Origin: Ectothiorhodospiraceae bacterium
Lineage (GTDB): Bacteria; Pseudomonadota; Gammaproteobacteria; Nitrococcales; Aquisalimonadaceae
Direction: 5' to 3'
DNA length: 48,227 nucleotides
Assembly: GCA_020831845.1 (NCBI GenBank)
Contig: JAFIFV010000005.1
Coordinates: forward strand, 1 to 48,227
Part shown: positions 34,066 through 42,495 of the stretch, one piece after another
Layout of the letters: each line of letters opens with the position of its first letter
How positions within the stretch are numbered: position 1 is the stretch's first letter
Made by a program: the position numbers and the translations under genes
The notes under the pieces: generated by a model
What the model was told of the DNA's origin: nothing
Seen by the model: the letters and a program-made list of their open reading frames with translations, nothing else
The model's database searches: none

Positions 34066-34734
34066 TTACTGCCCCAGCGCCTCCAGTGTGAGCTGGGCGG
34101 TGCGTTTGCTGGAAGGCGGGTTCTGGCCGGTTACCAGTTTGCCGTCACGGATGGCGTGTTCCTGAAAATTCGCGGCGGTTTCCACCTTCGCACCCAGTTC
34201 CCGCAAGCGGCTCTCCAGCAGGAAGGGGACGTCGTCCTGCAGTTCCACCGCATGCTCCTCGGCATCGGTGAACACAGCCACCCGCCGGCCCGCGACCAGC
34301 GCCTGGCCGTCCGGCCGCTTCGGGCCGATCAGGCCGGCGGGGCCGTGGCAGACCGCCGCAATCACCTTCCCGGAGGCCTCCAGTTGCTCGAGAATGCGCA
34401 CCAGCTGCGCATTCTCGGGAAGATCGAACATGGTGCCGTGCCCCCCGGGCAGGAATACCGCATCGAAATCGGCCGGGTCGATCTCCTCCAGTCGGCGCGT
34501 GCTCCGCAGCACCCCCGCTGGTTCCCGCCAGGCCTGCTCCTGTTCCGGGTCGGGATTGCTGCGGGGGTCGATCGGTGTTGCTCCACCCTTCGGGCTGGCC
34601 GCTACCACCTCTGCCCCGGCTTTGCGGAATTCAAGGTAAGGCACGGCGAATTCCTCAAGCCACAGGCCGGTGGCCTTGCCCGACGGCATCCGCTCTGTGC
34701 TGGTCACGATCATCAGGATTCGGGGTGTGTCCAT
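34066..34734 (-). CDS. DJ-1/PfpI family (class I glutamine amidotransferase-like) protein
   Basis: 222 aa from the ATG at 34734 (MDTPRILMIVTS), with GGAG upstream; the frame extends to 34821 through the promoter region. The nucleophile elbow AVCHGPAGL carries the conserved Cys, the acidic residue is in GLWLEEFAVPY, and FLPGGHGTMFDL is present. The layout resembles Hsp31/HchA-type or YajL-like proteins, which act as glyoxalases or deglycases or protect against electrophiles. It is divergent from nfsA across 190 bp with a shared operator between their -35 boxes. Confidence 0.9.
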   Translation of the reverse strand: MDTPRILMIVTSTERMPSGKATGLWLEEFAVPYLEFRKAGAEVVAASPKGGATPIDPRSNPDPEQEQAWREPAGVLRSTRRLEEIDPADFDAVFLPGGHGTMFDLPENAQLVRILEQLEASGKVIAAVCHGPAGLIGPKRPDGQALVAGRRVAVFTDAEEHAVELQDDVPFLLESRLRELGAKVETAANFQEHAIRDGKLVTGQNPPSSKRTAQLTLEALGQ

Positions 34735-34791
34735 CGTCGGCTCCACGGTTGCTTGGGAGTAGGGCATAGAACCTTGGGATGCGGCAAGCCG

Positions 34792-34821
34792 ATTACAAGA
34801 TCCGGCATAGGTAGCAACCAA
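34792..34821 (-). promoter_or_regulatory. Candidate promoter of the pfpI-like gene
   Basis: On the minus strand, TTGGTT (complement of 34816-34821) and TGTAAT (complement of 34792-34797) are 18 bases apart, about 60 bp ahead of the start at 34734. The -35 box touches the dyad at 34820-34843. Confidence 0.5.
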
Positions 34822-34843
34822 TTAGTTTATCGGTGGACTAATT
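34820..34843. promoter_or_regulatory. Shared operator between pfpI-like gene and nfsA
   Basis: AATTAGT (34820-34826) and ACTAATT (34837-34843) form a perfect 7-bp dyad with a 10-bp spacer. The dyad lies exactly between the -35 boxes of the two divergent promoters and touches each of them, a position suited to a dimeric repressor or activator of both genes. The regulator is unknown; the nearby LysR is one candidate. Confidence 0.6.
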
Positions 34844-34871
34844 TGCCCGTTCTCGGCCAGTACCTTATGCT
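34843..34871 (+). promoter_or_regulatory. Candidate promoter of nfsA
   Basis: TTGCCC (34843-34848) and TATGCT (34866-34871) are 17 bases apart, 54 bp before the TTG start at 34925. Each hexamer matches consensus at four of six bases. Confidence 0.55.
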
Positions 34872-34924
34872 GAGCGGTTACTGTCACTACCCATCATTCA
34901 CAGTCAAGCAAAGGCGGCAGAGTC

Positions 34925-35662
34925 TTGAATCCGGTTATCGATCTTCTGAAATCTCACCGTTCCATCCGCAAATTCACGGATCGAAAGATTGACGAGGAAC
35001 TGTTCCAGGAACTCATCCGCGCCGGCCAGAGTGCGGCGACCTCCAGCCATGTCCAGGCGACAACCGTGATCCGGGTCAACGATCCCGGGAACCGGCAGCG
35101 CATCGCCGAGCTGGCCGGCAACCAGCCCTACGTTGTCAGTTGTTCGCATTTCCTGATGTTCTGTGCGGACATGCGGCGTATCTTCGACGCCTGCAAACGC
35201 AGCGGAACCGAGGTCAAAGAGGGCATGACCGAGCAGTTCGTCATCGCCACTGTGGACACCGCGCTGATGGCGCAGAACGTCGCGGTGGCCGCTGAATCCG
35301 CCGGTCTCGGCATCTGCTATATCGGCGGCGTGCGCAACAACCCGGCCGAAATCAGCGAGCTTCTGCGCCTGCCCCGGCATGTGTATCCGGTGTTCGGTTT
35401 CTGCATGGGGTATCCGGACCAGTCGCCGGAGGTGAAGCCGCGCCTGCCGCTGCCCGCCATACTCAAGGATGACTACTACGACGACAGCGTCGACCAGGAA
35501 CAGGTGTCCAGTTTCGACGAGACCATGCGGCAGTACTACCGCAGCCGCAGCAGCGCGAACAAGGACAGTACCTGGACCGAGCAGATGACGGTGTTGTTCA
35601 CCAGCAAGTCGCGTCCGCACATGCGGGACTTCCTGCGCGAGCGCGGCTTTGAAATGAAATAG
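34925..35662 (+). CDS. nfsA: Oxygen-insensitive NADPH nitroreductase, NfsA type
   Basis: 245 aa FMN flavoprotein of the NfsA/FRP group, which reduces nitroaromatics and quinones by two electrons with NADPH. It starts at TTG 34925; family members begin MNPxIxLLxSHRSIRKF, and the sequence NPVIDLLKSHRSIRKFTDR fits exactly from this codon, so the unusual start is well supported. Other motifs: GQSAATSSHVQA (FMN), ESAGLGICYIGGVRNNP, VFGFCMGYPDQ and the C-terminal basic RPHMRDFLRERGF. It is divergent from the pfpI-like gene. A GC-rich hairpin follows. Confidence 0.92.
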   Translation: MNPVIDLLKSHRSIRKFTDRKIDEELFQELIRAGQSAATSSHVQATTVIRVNDPGNRQRIAELAGNQPYVVSCSHFLMFCADMRRIFDACKRSGTEVKEGMTEQFVIATVDTALMAQNVAVAAESAGLGICYIGGVRNNPAEISELLRLPRHVYPVFGFCMGYPDQSPEVKPRLPLPAILKDDYYDDSVDQEQVSSFDETMRQYYRSRSSANKDSTWTEQMTVLFTSKSRPHMRDFLRERGFEMK

Positions 35663-35668
35663 ACGGGC

Positions 35669-35700
35669 CGTCCCCGGTGCAGTAGGCCGCGCCGGGGACG
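35669..35700 (+). terminator. Hairpin after nfsA
   Basis: CGTCCCCGG (35669-35677) pairs with CCGGGGACG (35692-35700), a 9-bp stem with a 14-base loop, 7 bases after the nfsA stop. There is no T run. Confidence 0.5.
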
Positions 35701-35825
35701 ACCGCATGCGGCAGCCTGGCTCCTCCACCGCTTGCCTGCGCGAGTTGTTCATCACTTTCTTCATTGTGTCCCCGGTCTGATGCTACCGTTTCCGAGACAA
35801 CGGTTTCCCTGGGAAGACGGACAGC

Positions 35826-36890
35826 ATGCGCAGCAGGATCTCCGACATACATATCGCCCGTGAACAATCCCTGCCGCCGCCCCAGGCCCTGCACGACGAG
35901 CTGCCGGTGGCCGAACGGGAAATCGGGCGCATCGTGGACTGGCGGTCGACGGTACGGCGCATACTGCGGGGCCAGGACGACCGGCTGCTGGTGATCGTCG
36001 GCCCATGCTCCATCCACGAGCCTACCTCTGCCCTGGAATATGCGCGTTTGCTGCAGGCGTTCGCCCCGCGTGTCTCCGACGCCCTGTTCCCGGTCATGCG
36101 CGTGTATTTCGAGAAGCCCAGGACACGGATGGGCTGGAAAGGCCTCATCTACGATCCGGATCTCAACGGCGATGGCGATATCCGCAAGGGGCTCTATCTT
36201 GCCCGCCGCATGCTACTGGATTGCGCGGAACTGGGCGTTCCGGCGGCCACCGAAATCCTCGATCTGGTCACCCCCCAGTACTATTCCGATTTGTTGACCT
36301 GGGGCGCCATTGGCGCCCGTACGGTGGAGAGCCAGTTGCACCGCCAGATGGCCTCGGCACTGTCGGCACCTGTGGGTTTCAAGAATGCCACCGACGGCAG
36401 CGTCGATATCGCGATCGATGCCATCCACGTGGCGGCTAGGTCGCATACCTTCCCCACCATTTCAATGGACGGGACGGCGATGATCGTGACTACCACCGGC
36501 AATCCGGACGGCCACCTGGTGCTGCGCGGCCGCGGAGGCGGCAGCAACTACGATGCCGAGAGCGTGCGTGCCGCCGCCTCGGCCCTGGCGGCCAGCGGAC
36601 TGGAGCCTCGCCTGGTGGTGGATTGCAGTCACGGCAACAGCGGCAAGGATCATCGCCGACAACCGGCGGTGGCCGAAGACGTGGCGGAACAGATCGGCGG
36701 CGGTACCGTCAGCATCTGCGGCGTCATGCTGGAGAGTCATCTGAAGGAAGGTCGCCAGGATATCACTGACGGGCGTAACGGTCTGGTTTACGGGCAGAGC
36801 GTCACCGACGCCTGCATCGACTGGGAGACCACAACGGGCGTGCTGGAATCGTTGGCAGCCGCCGTGCGCAGGAGGCGCAGCGCCGCATGA
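35826..36890 (+). CDS. aroG: 3-deoxy-7-phosphoheptulonate synthase (AroG/AroF/AroH type)
   Basis: 354 aa, close to E. coli AroG (350). It condenses PEP and erythrose-4-phosphate, the first step of aromatic amino acid synthesis. Motifs: LLVIVGPCSIHEP with the metal Cys61, VYFEKPRTRMGWKGLIYDP (PEP-binding Lys and Arg), GAIGARTVESQ, PVGFKNATDG, RGGGSNYD, and DCSHGNSGKDHRRQP followed by a C-terminal GVMLESHLKEG. The N-terminal extension DIHIAREQSLPPPQAL corresponds to the feedback-inhibitor-binding region; which amino acid inhibits it cannot be read from sequence, so the aroG name is only approximate. Confidence 0.93.
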   Translation: MRSRISDIHIAREQSLPPPQALHDELPVAEREIGRIVDWRSTVRRILRGQDDRLLVIVGPCSIHEPTSALEYARLLQAFAPRVSDALFPVMRVYFEKPRTRMGWKGLIYDPDLNGDGDIRKGLYLARRMLLDCAELGVPAATEILDLVTPQYYSDLLTWGAIGARTVESQLHRQMASALSAPVGFKNATDGSVDIAIDAIHVAARSHTFPTISMDGTAMIVTTTGNPDGHLVLRGRGGGSNYDAESVRAAASALAASGLEPRLVVDCSHGNSGKDHRRQPAVAEDVAEQIGGGTVSICGVMLESHLKEGRQDITDGRNGLVYGQSVTDACIDWETTTGVLESLAAAVRRRRSAA

Positions 36891-36939
36891 GTGGCAGGTG
36901 CCGGCCGCCTCTGGCGCTCCACGTAGCGTGCGTGAATCC

Positions 36940-37776
36940 ATGCGCAAGCGGCTGATTGACCTGCTGTGCCTGTGCCTGCCGCTGGCCTTGCTGCTGGCCG
37001 TGCACATTACCGGGCCCGGTGCGCCCACCTGGGCGCTGGCCATTGCCTGGGTGCTGCTGACGGCGTTGGCATGGTACGGGCTGTGGTCCCGGGCGCTGAG
37101 CCGCCGACGGGCTTTCCTGAATGCCTATTTCCAGGATCATAGCTGGTGGCGCATGCGGCTACGTGGCGGGCCATTGCTTGCTGCCCGCCAACTGCTCCAG
37201 GCCATGCTGCTGACCTTGGTTCTGCTGGTGGCGGTGGTGCGGCTCGACGACTCGCGCGTCTGGCAACTGCTCCTGCTTAACCTCCCTGTCCTGGTGTTGT
37301 TGCATGTGCTCATCGGTCGCCTGCTGGCGGGGCATGTCTCGGCGCGTTTCCGGACCGAACTCGTCTGGCGTGTCGTGCTGGTGATGAATTTCCTGTTGCT
37401 GTTTCCCGCGCTGGTGCTGCTGGCCATGCACGCCAGTTATCCGGAACTGGGCGAGGTGGGGCTGCGTCAGGCCGTCTGGAACGAGATGCTGCGACAGGAC
37501 GCCGCCAGCGAATGGCTGCTTAATCTGATGCAGTTGGCAGCGGCGAAGGATGCCGTTGGCTGGTGGCTGGGCCAGCAGTTGCTGCCCGGGCTGGGCGGGC
37601 CGGTGTTCCAGATTGGTGGGTGGTTGATCATACTTGCCGCAGAAGGGCTGTTTCTGTGGTCTTACCTTCTGGTGTGCGCCGGCGTGCTGGAAATCGCTCG
37701 TCACCGGCGCAGGCAGCGTTCGGGCGATGCCAGTGAAACGTGCACCTTCGAGAAGCCCGCGGCAGGGGAGCATTGA
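36940..37776 (+). CDS. Uncharacterised polytopic membrane protein
   Basis: 278 aa from the ATG at 36940; GTG starts at 36898 and 36928 are also possible, and no start has a strong ribosome-binding site. It has about six hydrophobic segments, beginning LIDLLCLCLPLALLLAVH and WALAIAWVLLTALAWYGLW, with a final GGWLIILAAEGLFLWSYLLV. A conserved-looking loop with FQDHSWWRMRLRGG lies between helices 2 and 3. I do not recognise the family. Its stop shares bases with the start of the next gene (TGATG), so the two products are made together and probably act together. Confidence 0.7.
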   Translation: MRKRLIDLLCLCLPLALLLAVHITGPGAPTWALAIAWVLLTALAWYGLWSRALSRRRAFLNAYFQDHSWWRMRLRGGPLLAARQLLQAMLLTLVLLVAVVRLDDSRVWQLLLLNLPVLVLLHVLIGRLLAGHVSARFRTELVWRVVLVMNFLLLFPALVLLAMHASYPELGEVGLRQAVWNEMLRQDAASEWLLNLMQLAAAKDAVGWWLGQQLLPGLGGPVFQIGGWLIILAAEGLFLWSYLLVCAGVLEIARHRRRQRSGDASETCTFEKPAAGEH

Positions 37777-38891
37777 TGTCAGATCTCGCCATGCGCCATG
37801 TTCGCAGTTCCGCCGGTACCGGCCTGGTGCTGGTACTGGTCGCGGCGTGCCTGGCCGCTCTCTGGCTGGGGCTGGAACATCGGTCGACCTGGCGAGCCGC
37901 CTGGCAGCCCGCGCCGCCGGTGGATGTCGCCCTTGCGGGTGAGCATTACCGCATTCCCGCAGCACGGGCGGAGACGTTGGCCCTGCTTTCCCGCCTGCGG
38001 TTCGCGGACGGTGAGGCAGAGGCGCGGGCGCTGGTCGAGGAGCACTTGCGCCAGGGGTTGGATACGCTGTTTGCCGACCTTTCTGCAGAGCTCCCGCGGT
38101 TCGCCGACTGGTACTACTCCCTGGGCGGCGAATATTCCCGTATATCCATGTCCCTGCTACGGAGAATGCGGCTCACGGAGGGTGATTTCGTCGAGCGCAA
38201 GGCGCAGGAGCTGGTCTTCGACGGGGCCGGTTTCCGGGAGCGCCTGGATGCATTGCGGTTGCAGACCGACGAGCGGATGCTTGTGCAGATGCAGGCTGTG
38301 CGTGACGGCTGGCTGGCGGAGGTCCTGCAGGTGCTGGAGGCCGACAGGCTGGCCTTGCCGCCGCCTCCGAGCGATCAGAGCCTGGCCCTGGATGAGTTGA
38401 TGGCCCGGCTGTCCGGCCATGGCAGCGACGCCTATACGCTGCGGCTTTCCGCCAGCAGTGCGGTTGCCGGCGGCGCCGCCGCCGGGCCGCTGCTCTGGCG
38501 GCTTGCCAGCCGGCGGGCCCTGGTCATGAGCGGTCAGGGTATTGCCGCAAGGGGAGCTGCGCGGGGAGCGGCGCGGGCCGGAGCCGCCGCTGGCGGCGGT
38601 GCCGCCATCTGCGCCCCCACGGGCCCGGGAGCGCTTGCCTGCGCCCTGGCGGCGGGTGGCGCCACCTGGCTCGCCACGGACTGGGCGTTGCTGCGGGTGG
38701 ACGAGGCGCTGAACCGCGAGGAGTTCCTGCTGGCCCTGCAGGCGGGGCTGGATGAGCTGAGATGCGAGCTGGAAAGTGATCTGCTGGCCGCCTACGACGG
38801 GGTGCTGGAGCAGCGCTACGGCGCCATGCAGCAGGATATCCGACGCACATTTGTGCCCGTCGGGGTACTTTCTCCGGAGGCTTCGCAGTGA
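37776..38891 (+). CDS. Uncharacterised protein with N-terminal anchor and Gly/Ala-rich hydrophobic segment
   Basis: 371 aa from the ATG at 37776, coupled to the preceding membrane-protein gene and preceded by GGCAGGGGAG. One N-terminal membrane helix (TGLVLVLVAACLAALWLG) is followed by a long helical region rich in Leu, Arg and Glu (RFADWYYSLGGEYSRISMS). A Gly/Ala-rich hydrophobic stretch lies at about residues 225-305, containing AARGAARGAARAGAAAGGG and GPGALACALAAGGATWLATD, then a charged helical tail. The Gly/Ala stretch resembles glycine-zipper segments that insert into or pack in membranes. Family not recognised; the role with its partner is unknown. Confidence 0.7.
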   Translation: MSDLAMRHVRSSAGTGLVLVLVAACLAALWLGLEHRSTWRAAWQPAPPVDVALAGEHYRIPAARAETLALLSRLRFADGEAEARALVEEHLRQGLDTLFADLSAELPRFADWYYSLGGEYSRISMSLLRRMRLTEGDFVERKAQELVFDGAGFRERLDALRLQTDERMLVQMQAVRDGWLAEVLQVLEADRLALPPPPSDQSLALDELMARLSGHGSDAYTLRLSASSAVAGGAAAGPLLWRLASRRALVMSGQGIAARGAARGAARAGAAAGGGAAICAPTGPGALACALAAGGATWLATDWALLRVDEALNREEFLLALQAGLDELRCELESDLLAAYDGVLEQRYGAMQQDIRRTFVPVGVLSPEASQ

Positions 38892-39491
38892 ATCCGGCCG
38901 CTAACGGGGAATACCATCCGGGCCATAATCGCGTATAATGCGCCCCGCTGATGGACCGGGTGGTCTATCGGATCTGCTGGCAGGGCCTGTTTCACGCGAA
39001 GAAACGACGGCCCAACGGGGCTCCGCCTGCCGGACGGTTGTACTTGTGGGAAAAATGTCGCGGTGCAGCACATCTGGTGGTATGCTATTGGCTCTGGATT
39101 CGGCGGCGACTGTTGCAGGCGTAGAGGGGATTGCGCTGCATGCGGCAGTTGTTCTGCCAGCGGGTTGGCCATTCTCACGACGAATGGCTTCTGGGGCGGT
39201 TGTCGGCTGTAAAGCGGTCGGCGCGATGCCCTACACGGAGTGCGCTGGAAAGCAGGCTACACATCCGATCGCTGCTGCAAAACCTGGTGGCGGCTCTAGA
39301 TGACTTCCCGACAGGGCTCGGCCGGACATCAGTCTGGCGGGGCGCCGACGCTTTGCGGCATGCAAGGAATTGCTGCAAAGCCGTTCCGCGAGGTGGGGAA
39401 GCGGTCTATGAAATGCATGTCCCGACGGCGTTCGCCCCGGTGCATGCGTGATAGCGGGCTAAGGTAATCCATACACTTGAAAGGATCGAAC
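38892..39491. other. 600-bp intergenic region upstream of aceA
   Basis: No credible gene; the frames that exist lack ribosome-binding sites and family features. It holds a perfect TATAAT at 38934-38939 without a good -35, a hairpin at 38983-39013, and near its end direct TGCAA-type repeats (39360-39378). The region before isocitrate lyase genes normally carries the control sites, and an unannotated leader or small RNA is possible. Confidence 0.45.
38983..39013 (+). other. Hairpin in the aceA upstream region
   Basis: GGGCC (38983-38987) and GGCCC (39009-39013) enclose GTTTC/GAAAC (38989-38993 with 39001-39005), a two-part stem about 45 bases after the TATAAT at 38934. It is too weak to name, but marks a candidate leader or small RNA. 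Confidence 0.3.
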
Positions 39492-41090
39492 ATGTCACAG
39501 TATACGAAGGACATTGAGGCAACTGCTGCCCTTCGCGAGGCGCAGAACGGCACCTGGGATGCGGTAAACCCGGAATATGTCGCTCGCATGCGCGCTCAGA
39601 ACCGCTTCAAGACCGGCCTGGACATCGCCAAGTACACCGCCAAGATCATGCGTCAGGATATGGCGGAGTACGACGCCGATCCGGCCAAGTACACCCAGTC
39701 CCTGGGGTGTTGGCACGGCTTTATCGGCCAGCAGAAGATGATCGCGGTCAAGCGCCATCATGGCAGCACCAAGAAGCGCTACCTGTACCTCTCCGGCTGG
39801 ATGGTCGCCGCGCTGCGTTCCGAGTTCGGTCCGCTGCCCGACCAGTCCATGCACGAGAAAACCTCTGTCTCGGCGCTTATCGAGGAGCTCTACACCTTCC
39901 TCAAGCAGGCTGATGCACGCGAACTGAACCATCTGTTCCGCTCCCTGGATGAAGCCCGCGCCAAGGGTGACGAAGTTGCCGCCCGGGATCTCCAGAACAA
40001 GATCGACAACTTCGAGACCCACGTCGTGCCGATCATTGCCGACATCGACGCCGGGTTCGGTAACGAGGAAGCCACCTATCTGCTGGCCAAGCAGATGATC
40101 GAGGCGGGTGCCTGCTGCATCCAGATCGAGAATCAGGTGTCCGACGAGAAGCAGTGCGGTCACCAGGACGGCAAAGTTACCGTGCCGCACGCCGACTTCC
40201 TGGCCAAGATCAACGCCGTGCGCTACGCCTTCCTGGAGCTTGGCGTGGATGACGGCGTGATCGTTGCCCGTACCGACTCTCTGGGCGCCGGCCTGACCAA
40301 GCAGATCGCCGTGACCAAGGAACCGGGCGACCTGGGCGACAAGTACAACAGCTTCCTGGACGGTGAATACATCGACAGCGCCGACGACATCAAGAACGGC
40401 GACGTGGTCGTGAAGTCCAACGGCAAGCTGCTGCGTCCGAAGCGTCTGCCCAGCGGCCTGTTCGAGTTCCGCAAGGGCACCGGCTTCGACCGCGTCGTGC
40501 TTGACTGCGTGACCAGCCTGAAGAACGGTGCCGACCTGCTGTGGATCGAGACCGAGAAGCCGCACGTCGGCCAGATCGCCGAAATGGTCGACGCTATCCG
40601 CAAGGAAGTGCCGAACGCCAAGCTGGTGTACAACAACAGCCCGTCCTTCAACTGGACGCTGAACTTCCGCCAGCAAGTGTTCGATGCCTGGAAGGAAGCG
40701 GGCAAGGACGTGTCCAAGTACGACCGCGCCAACCTGATGAGCGCCGAGTACGACGACACCGATCTGGCTGCGGAAGCCGACAAGTGGACGCAGAACTTCC
40801 AGCGGGAAGCGTCCGCCAAGGCCGGTATCTTCCACCACCTGATCACGCTGCCGACCTACCACACCGCGGCCCTGTCCACCGACAACCTGGCCAAGGGCTA
40901 CTTCGGCGAGCTGGGCATGCTGGCCTATGTGGATGGCGTGCAGCGCCAGGAAATCAGCCAGGGCGTGCCGACCGTGAAGCACCAGGACATGGCCGGCTCC
41001 AACATCGGCGACGATCACAAGGAGTACTTCTCCGGTGATGCCGCGCTGAAGGCGGGTGGCAAGGACAACACCATGAACCAGTTCGGCTGA
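39492..41090 (+). CDS. aceA: Isocitrate lyase (long, Pseudomonas-type)
   Basis: 532 aa from the ATG at 39492, with AAAGGA upstream. It splits isocitrate to glyoxylate and succinate, the first step of the glyoxylate shunt, needed for growth on acetate and fatty acids. The active-site motif KQCGH (residues 220-224, Cys222) marks the longer subfamily found in Pseudomonas rather than the KKCGH of E. coli. Other landmarks are SLGCWHGFIGQQ, IIADIDAGFGNEEATYLL, VIVARTDSLGA and LVYNNSPSFNWTLNFR. No malate synthase is adjacent. A strong terminator follows. Confidence 0.96.
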   Translation: MSQYTKDIEATAALREAQNGTWDAVNPEYVARMRAQNRFKTGLDIAKYTAKIMRQDMAEYDADPAKYTQSLGCWHGFIGQQKMIAVKRHHGSTKKRYLYLSGWMVAALRSEFGPLPDQSMHEKTSVSALIEELYTFLKQADARELNHLFRSLDEARAKGDEVAARDLQNKIDNFETHVVPIIADIDAGFGNEEATYLLAKQMIEAGACCIQIENQVSDEKQCGHQDGKVTVPHADFLAKINAVRYAFLELGVDDGVIVARTDSLGAGLTKQIAVTKEPGDLGDKYNSFLDGEYIDSADDIKNGDVVVKSNGKLLRPKRLPSGLFEFRKGTGFDRVVLDCVTSLKNGADLLWIETEKPHVGQIAEMVDAIRKEVPNAKLVYNNSPSFNWTLNFRQQVFDAWKEAGKDVSKYDRANLMSAEYDDTDLAAEADKWTQNFQREASAKAGIFHHLITLPTYHTAALSTDNLAKGYFGELGMLAYVDGVQRQEISQGVPTVKHQDMAGSNIGDDHKEYFSGDAALKAGGKDNTMNQFG

Positions 41091-41131
41091 GCATGCTGTT
41101 GACCGCCGGTGACGATCGTTGCCGGTAGCGG

Positions 41132-41161
41132 AAAACGGGCCCTTCGGGGCCCGTTTTTTTT
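41132..41161. terminator. Strong intrinsic terminator of aceA (bidirectional)
   Basis: AAAACGGGCCC (41132-41142) pairs with GGGCCCGTTTT (41147-41157) around a TTCG tetraloop, followed by more T. The T run reaches the stop codon of the convergent membrane-protein gene (41160). The A run on the left makes it usable from both directions. Confidence 0.93.
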
Positions 41162-42485
41162 ATGTCAGCGCGTAAGTGATGGTGGCTGCCAGCAGCCCGA
41201 TCACCGTCAATGCCAGGGCGGACAGCGGCAGGTTCCAGCGAACGGCGATCATGCGTGCGTCGTAGCCGGTCAGGCGTTCGATCAGCAAGGAGTTGGCGGA
41301 GTAGGGGGTGCCGGCGACGGTCAGGCCCCAGCCGGAAACCATGGCCAGCCCCAGGCCGAGCACCGCCGCCGGCGGCCAGATCGGACCCAGCACGCCTCCC
41401 AGTAGCGTACCGATGACGATGGGATTGAAGCCGGCCATCCCGCCCAGAAACATGAGCCACGGCACCAGGAACGCGATGCCGGGGTAGGCCCAGCCCGGGA
41501 AATCGAATCCCACTCCGAGCAGGTGCAGCGCCAGCGTGCTGGCCAAGGCCCCGAGAAAGGCGGAGCCGCCCATGATCGCCAGCTCGTTGCCGATGGAGCC
41601 CATGGCCGGCAGCGGGGCGGCGGCGCCACGCAGGGCCTGGAGCAACAGTCCACCGGCGACCATGGCGGCACAGCTGATGGTCACGGCCTTGGCATAGCTC
41701 ATGCCACTCCAGTCGCTGAGTGCGAAGGCGCCGATGCAGATCGCCGCGATGCAGGCGGCGAACCGCAGCATCGGCCCCCGTGCCGCGTTCCCGCCAGGCC
41801 GTGATGGCAGCGGCGGCTCCGGTTCACGGAACAGCAGTCCCACCACCACGTAGCTCACGGCCACCGGCAGACTCAACGCGATCAGCTGCCAGCCCACCAG
41901 TCCGGGGACGAAGGTCAGAGTGATGACCACGGAAAGAGACAGCGGCGAGCAGAACGGGGTTGCGCCGAAGCCGCGGAGGATGGCTCTGGTGGCGTTGCGG
42001 CTCAACGGTGTATCGCCGTGCTGCTGCATCTCACGCTGCAGCAGCGTACCCACCACGCTGACCGCGCCGAAGTTCAGGGGCACGCCGAGAAAGCCGGTTC
42101 CTGCCGCAATGCGGCCATAGCGACTGGTGGCGCTGCCGGTGAACAGCGCGGCGCTGATCTGATGGAGGTCGCGGGAGCGTCCCAGCATGGCCGACAGCAG
42201 CATGACGGCAACCACCAGTGCTGCCAGTCGCGCCATATTGGCAGCGGCCTCCACCAGGGCCGAGGGTGCGTACATCAGGGCAATGACAGCCGAGAATGCC
42301 ACCGTGCTCAGCAACAGGCGGGCAATGAAGCGGAGATCGGACCAGCCCAATGCAATAGCCAGCAACACGGCCGGCGCGCCGATGGCGGCCGGCAGATGGC
42401 CGGTACCGAACATGCCCACCAGCAGCGTCAGGTAGGCCAGCAATGAGCGCAGGCTCGAGAGCGTCTGGCTGTCCGTTGGCGGCAT
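41160..42485 (-). CDS. Uncharacterised polytopic membrane protein, probable transporter
   Basis: 441 aa with about 11-12 hydrophobic segments and hardly any soluble part. Features include an early GMFGTGHLPAAIG, a central RAILRGFGATPFCSPLSLSV that looks like a re-entrant or substrate-binding loop, and a C-terminal GWGLTVAGTPYSANSLLIER with the same style of polar residues. Two internally similar halves are suggested, as in ion-transporter superfamily carriers, but I cannot name the family. It is the last gene of the TRAP/CoA-transferase operon, starting 10 bp after the subunit B stop, which suggests transport of the same or a related acid. Confidence 0.78.
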   Translation of the reverse strand: MPPTDSQTLSSLRSLLAYLTLLVGMFGTGHLPAAIGAPAVLLAIALGWSDLRFIARLLLSTVAFSAVIALMYAPSALVEAAANMARLAALVVAVMLLSAMLGRSRDLHQISAALFTGSATSRYGRIAAGTGFLGVPLNFGAVSVVGTLLQREMQQHGDTPLSRNATRAILRGFGATPFCSPLSLSVVITLTFVPGLVGWQLIALSLPVAVSYVVVGLLFREPEPPLPSRPGGNAARGPMLRFAACIAAICIGAFALSDWSGMSYAKAVTISCAAMVAGGLLLQALRGAAAPLPAMGSIGNELAIMGGSAFLGALASTLALHLLGVGFDFPGWAYPGIAFLVPWLMFLGGMAGFNPIVIGTLLGGVLGPIWPPAAVLGLGLAMVSGWGLTVAGTPYSANSLLIERLTGYDARMIAVRWNLPLSALALTVIGLLAATITYALT

Positions 42486-42495
42486 CCGCGCAGTG

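Noticed and set aside
38938..39451. Two frames (121 and 106 codons) upstream of aceA
   Set aside because: They overlap each other in different frames, lack ribosome-binding sites and show no protein-like pattern.
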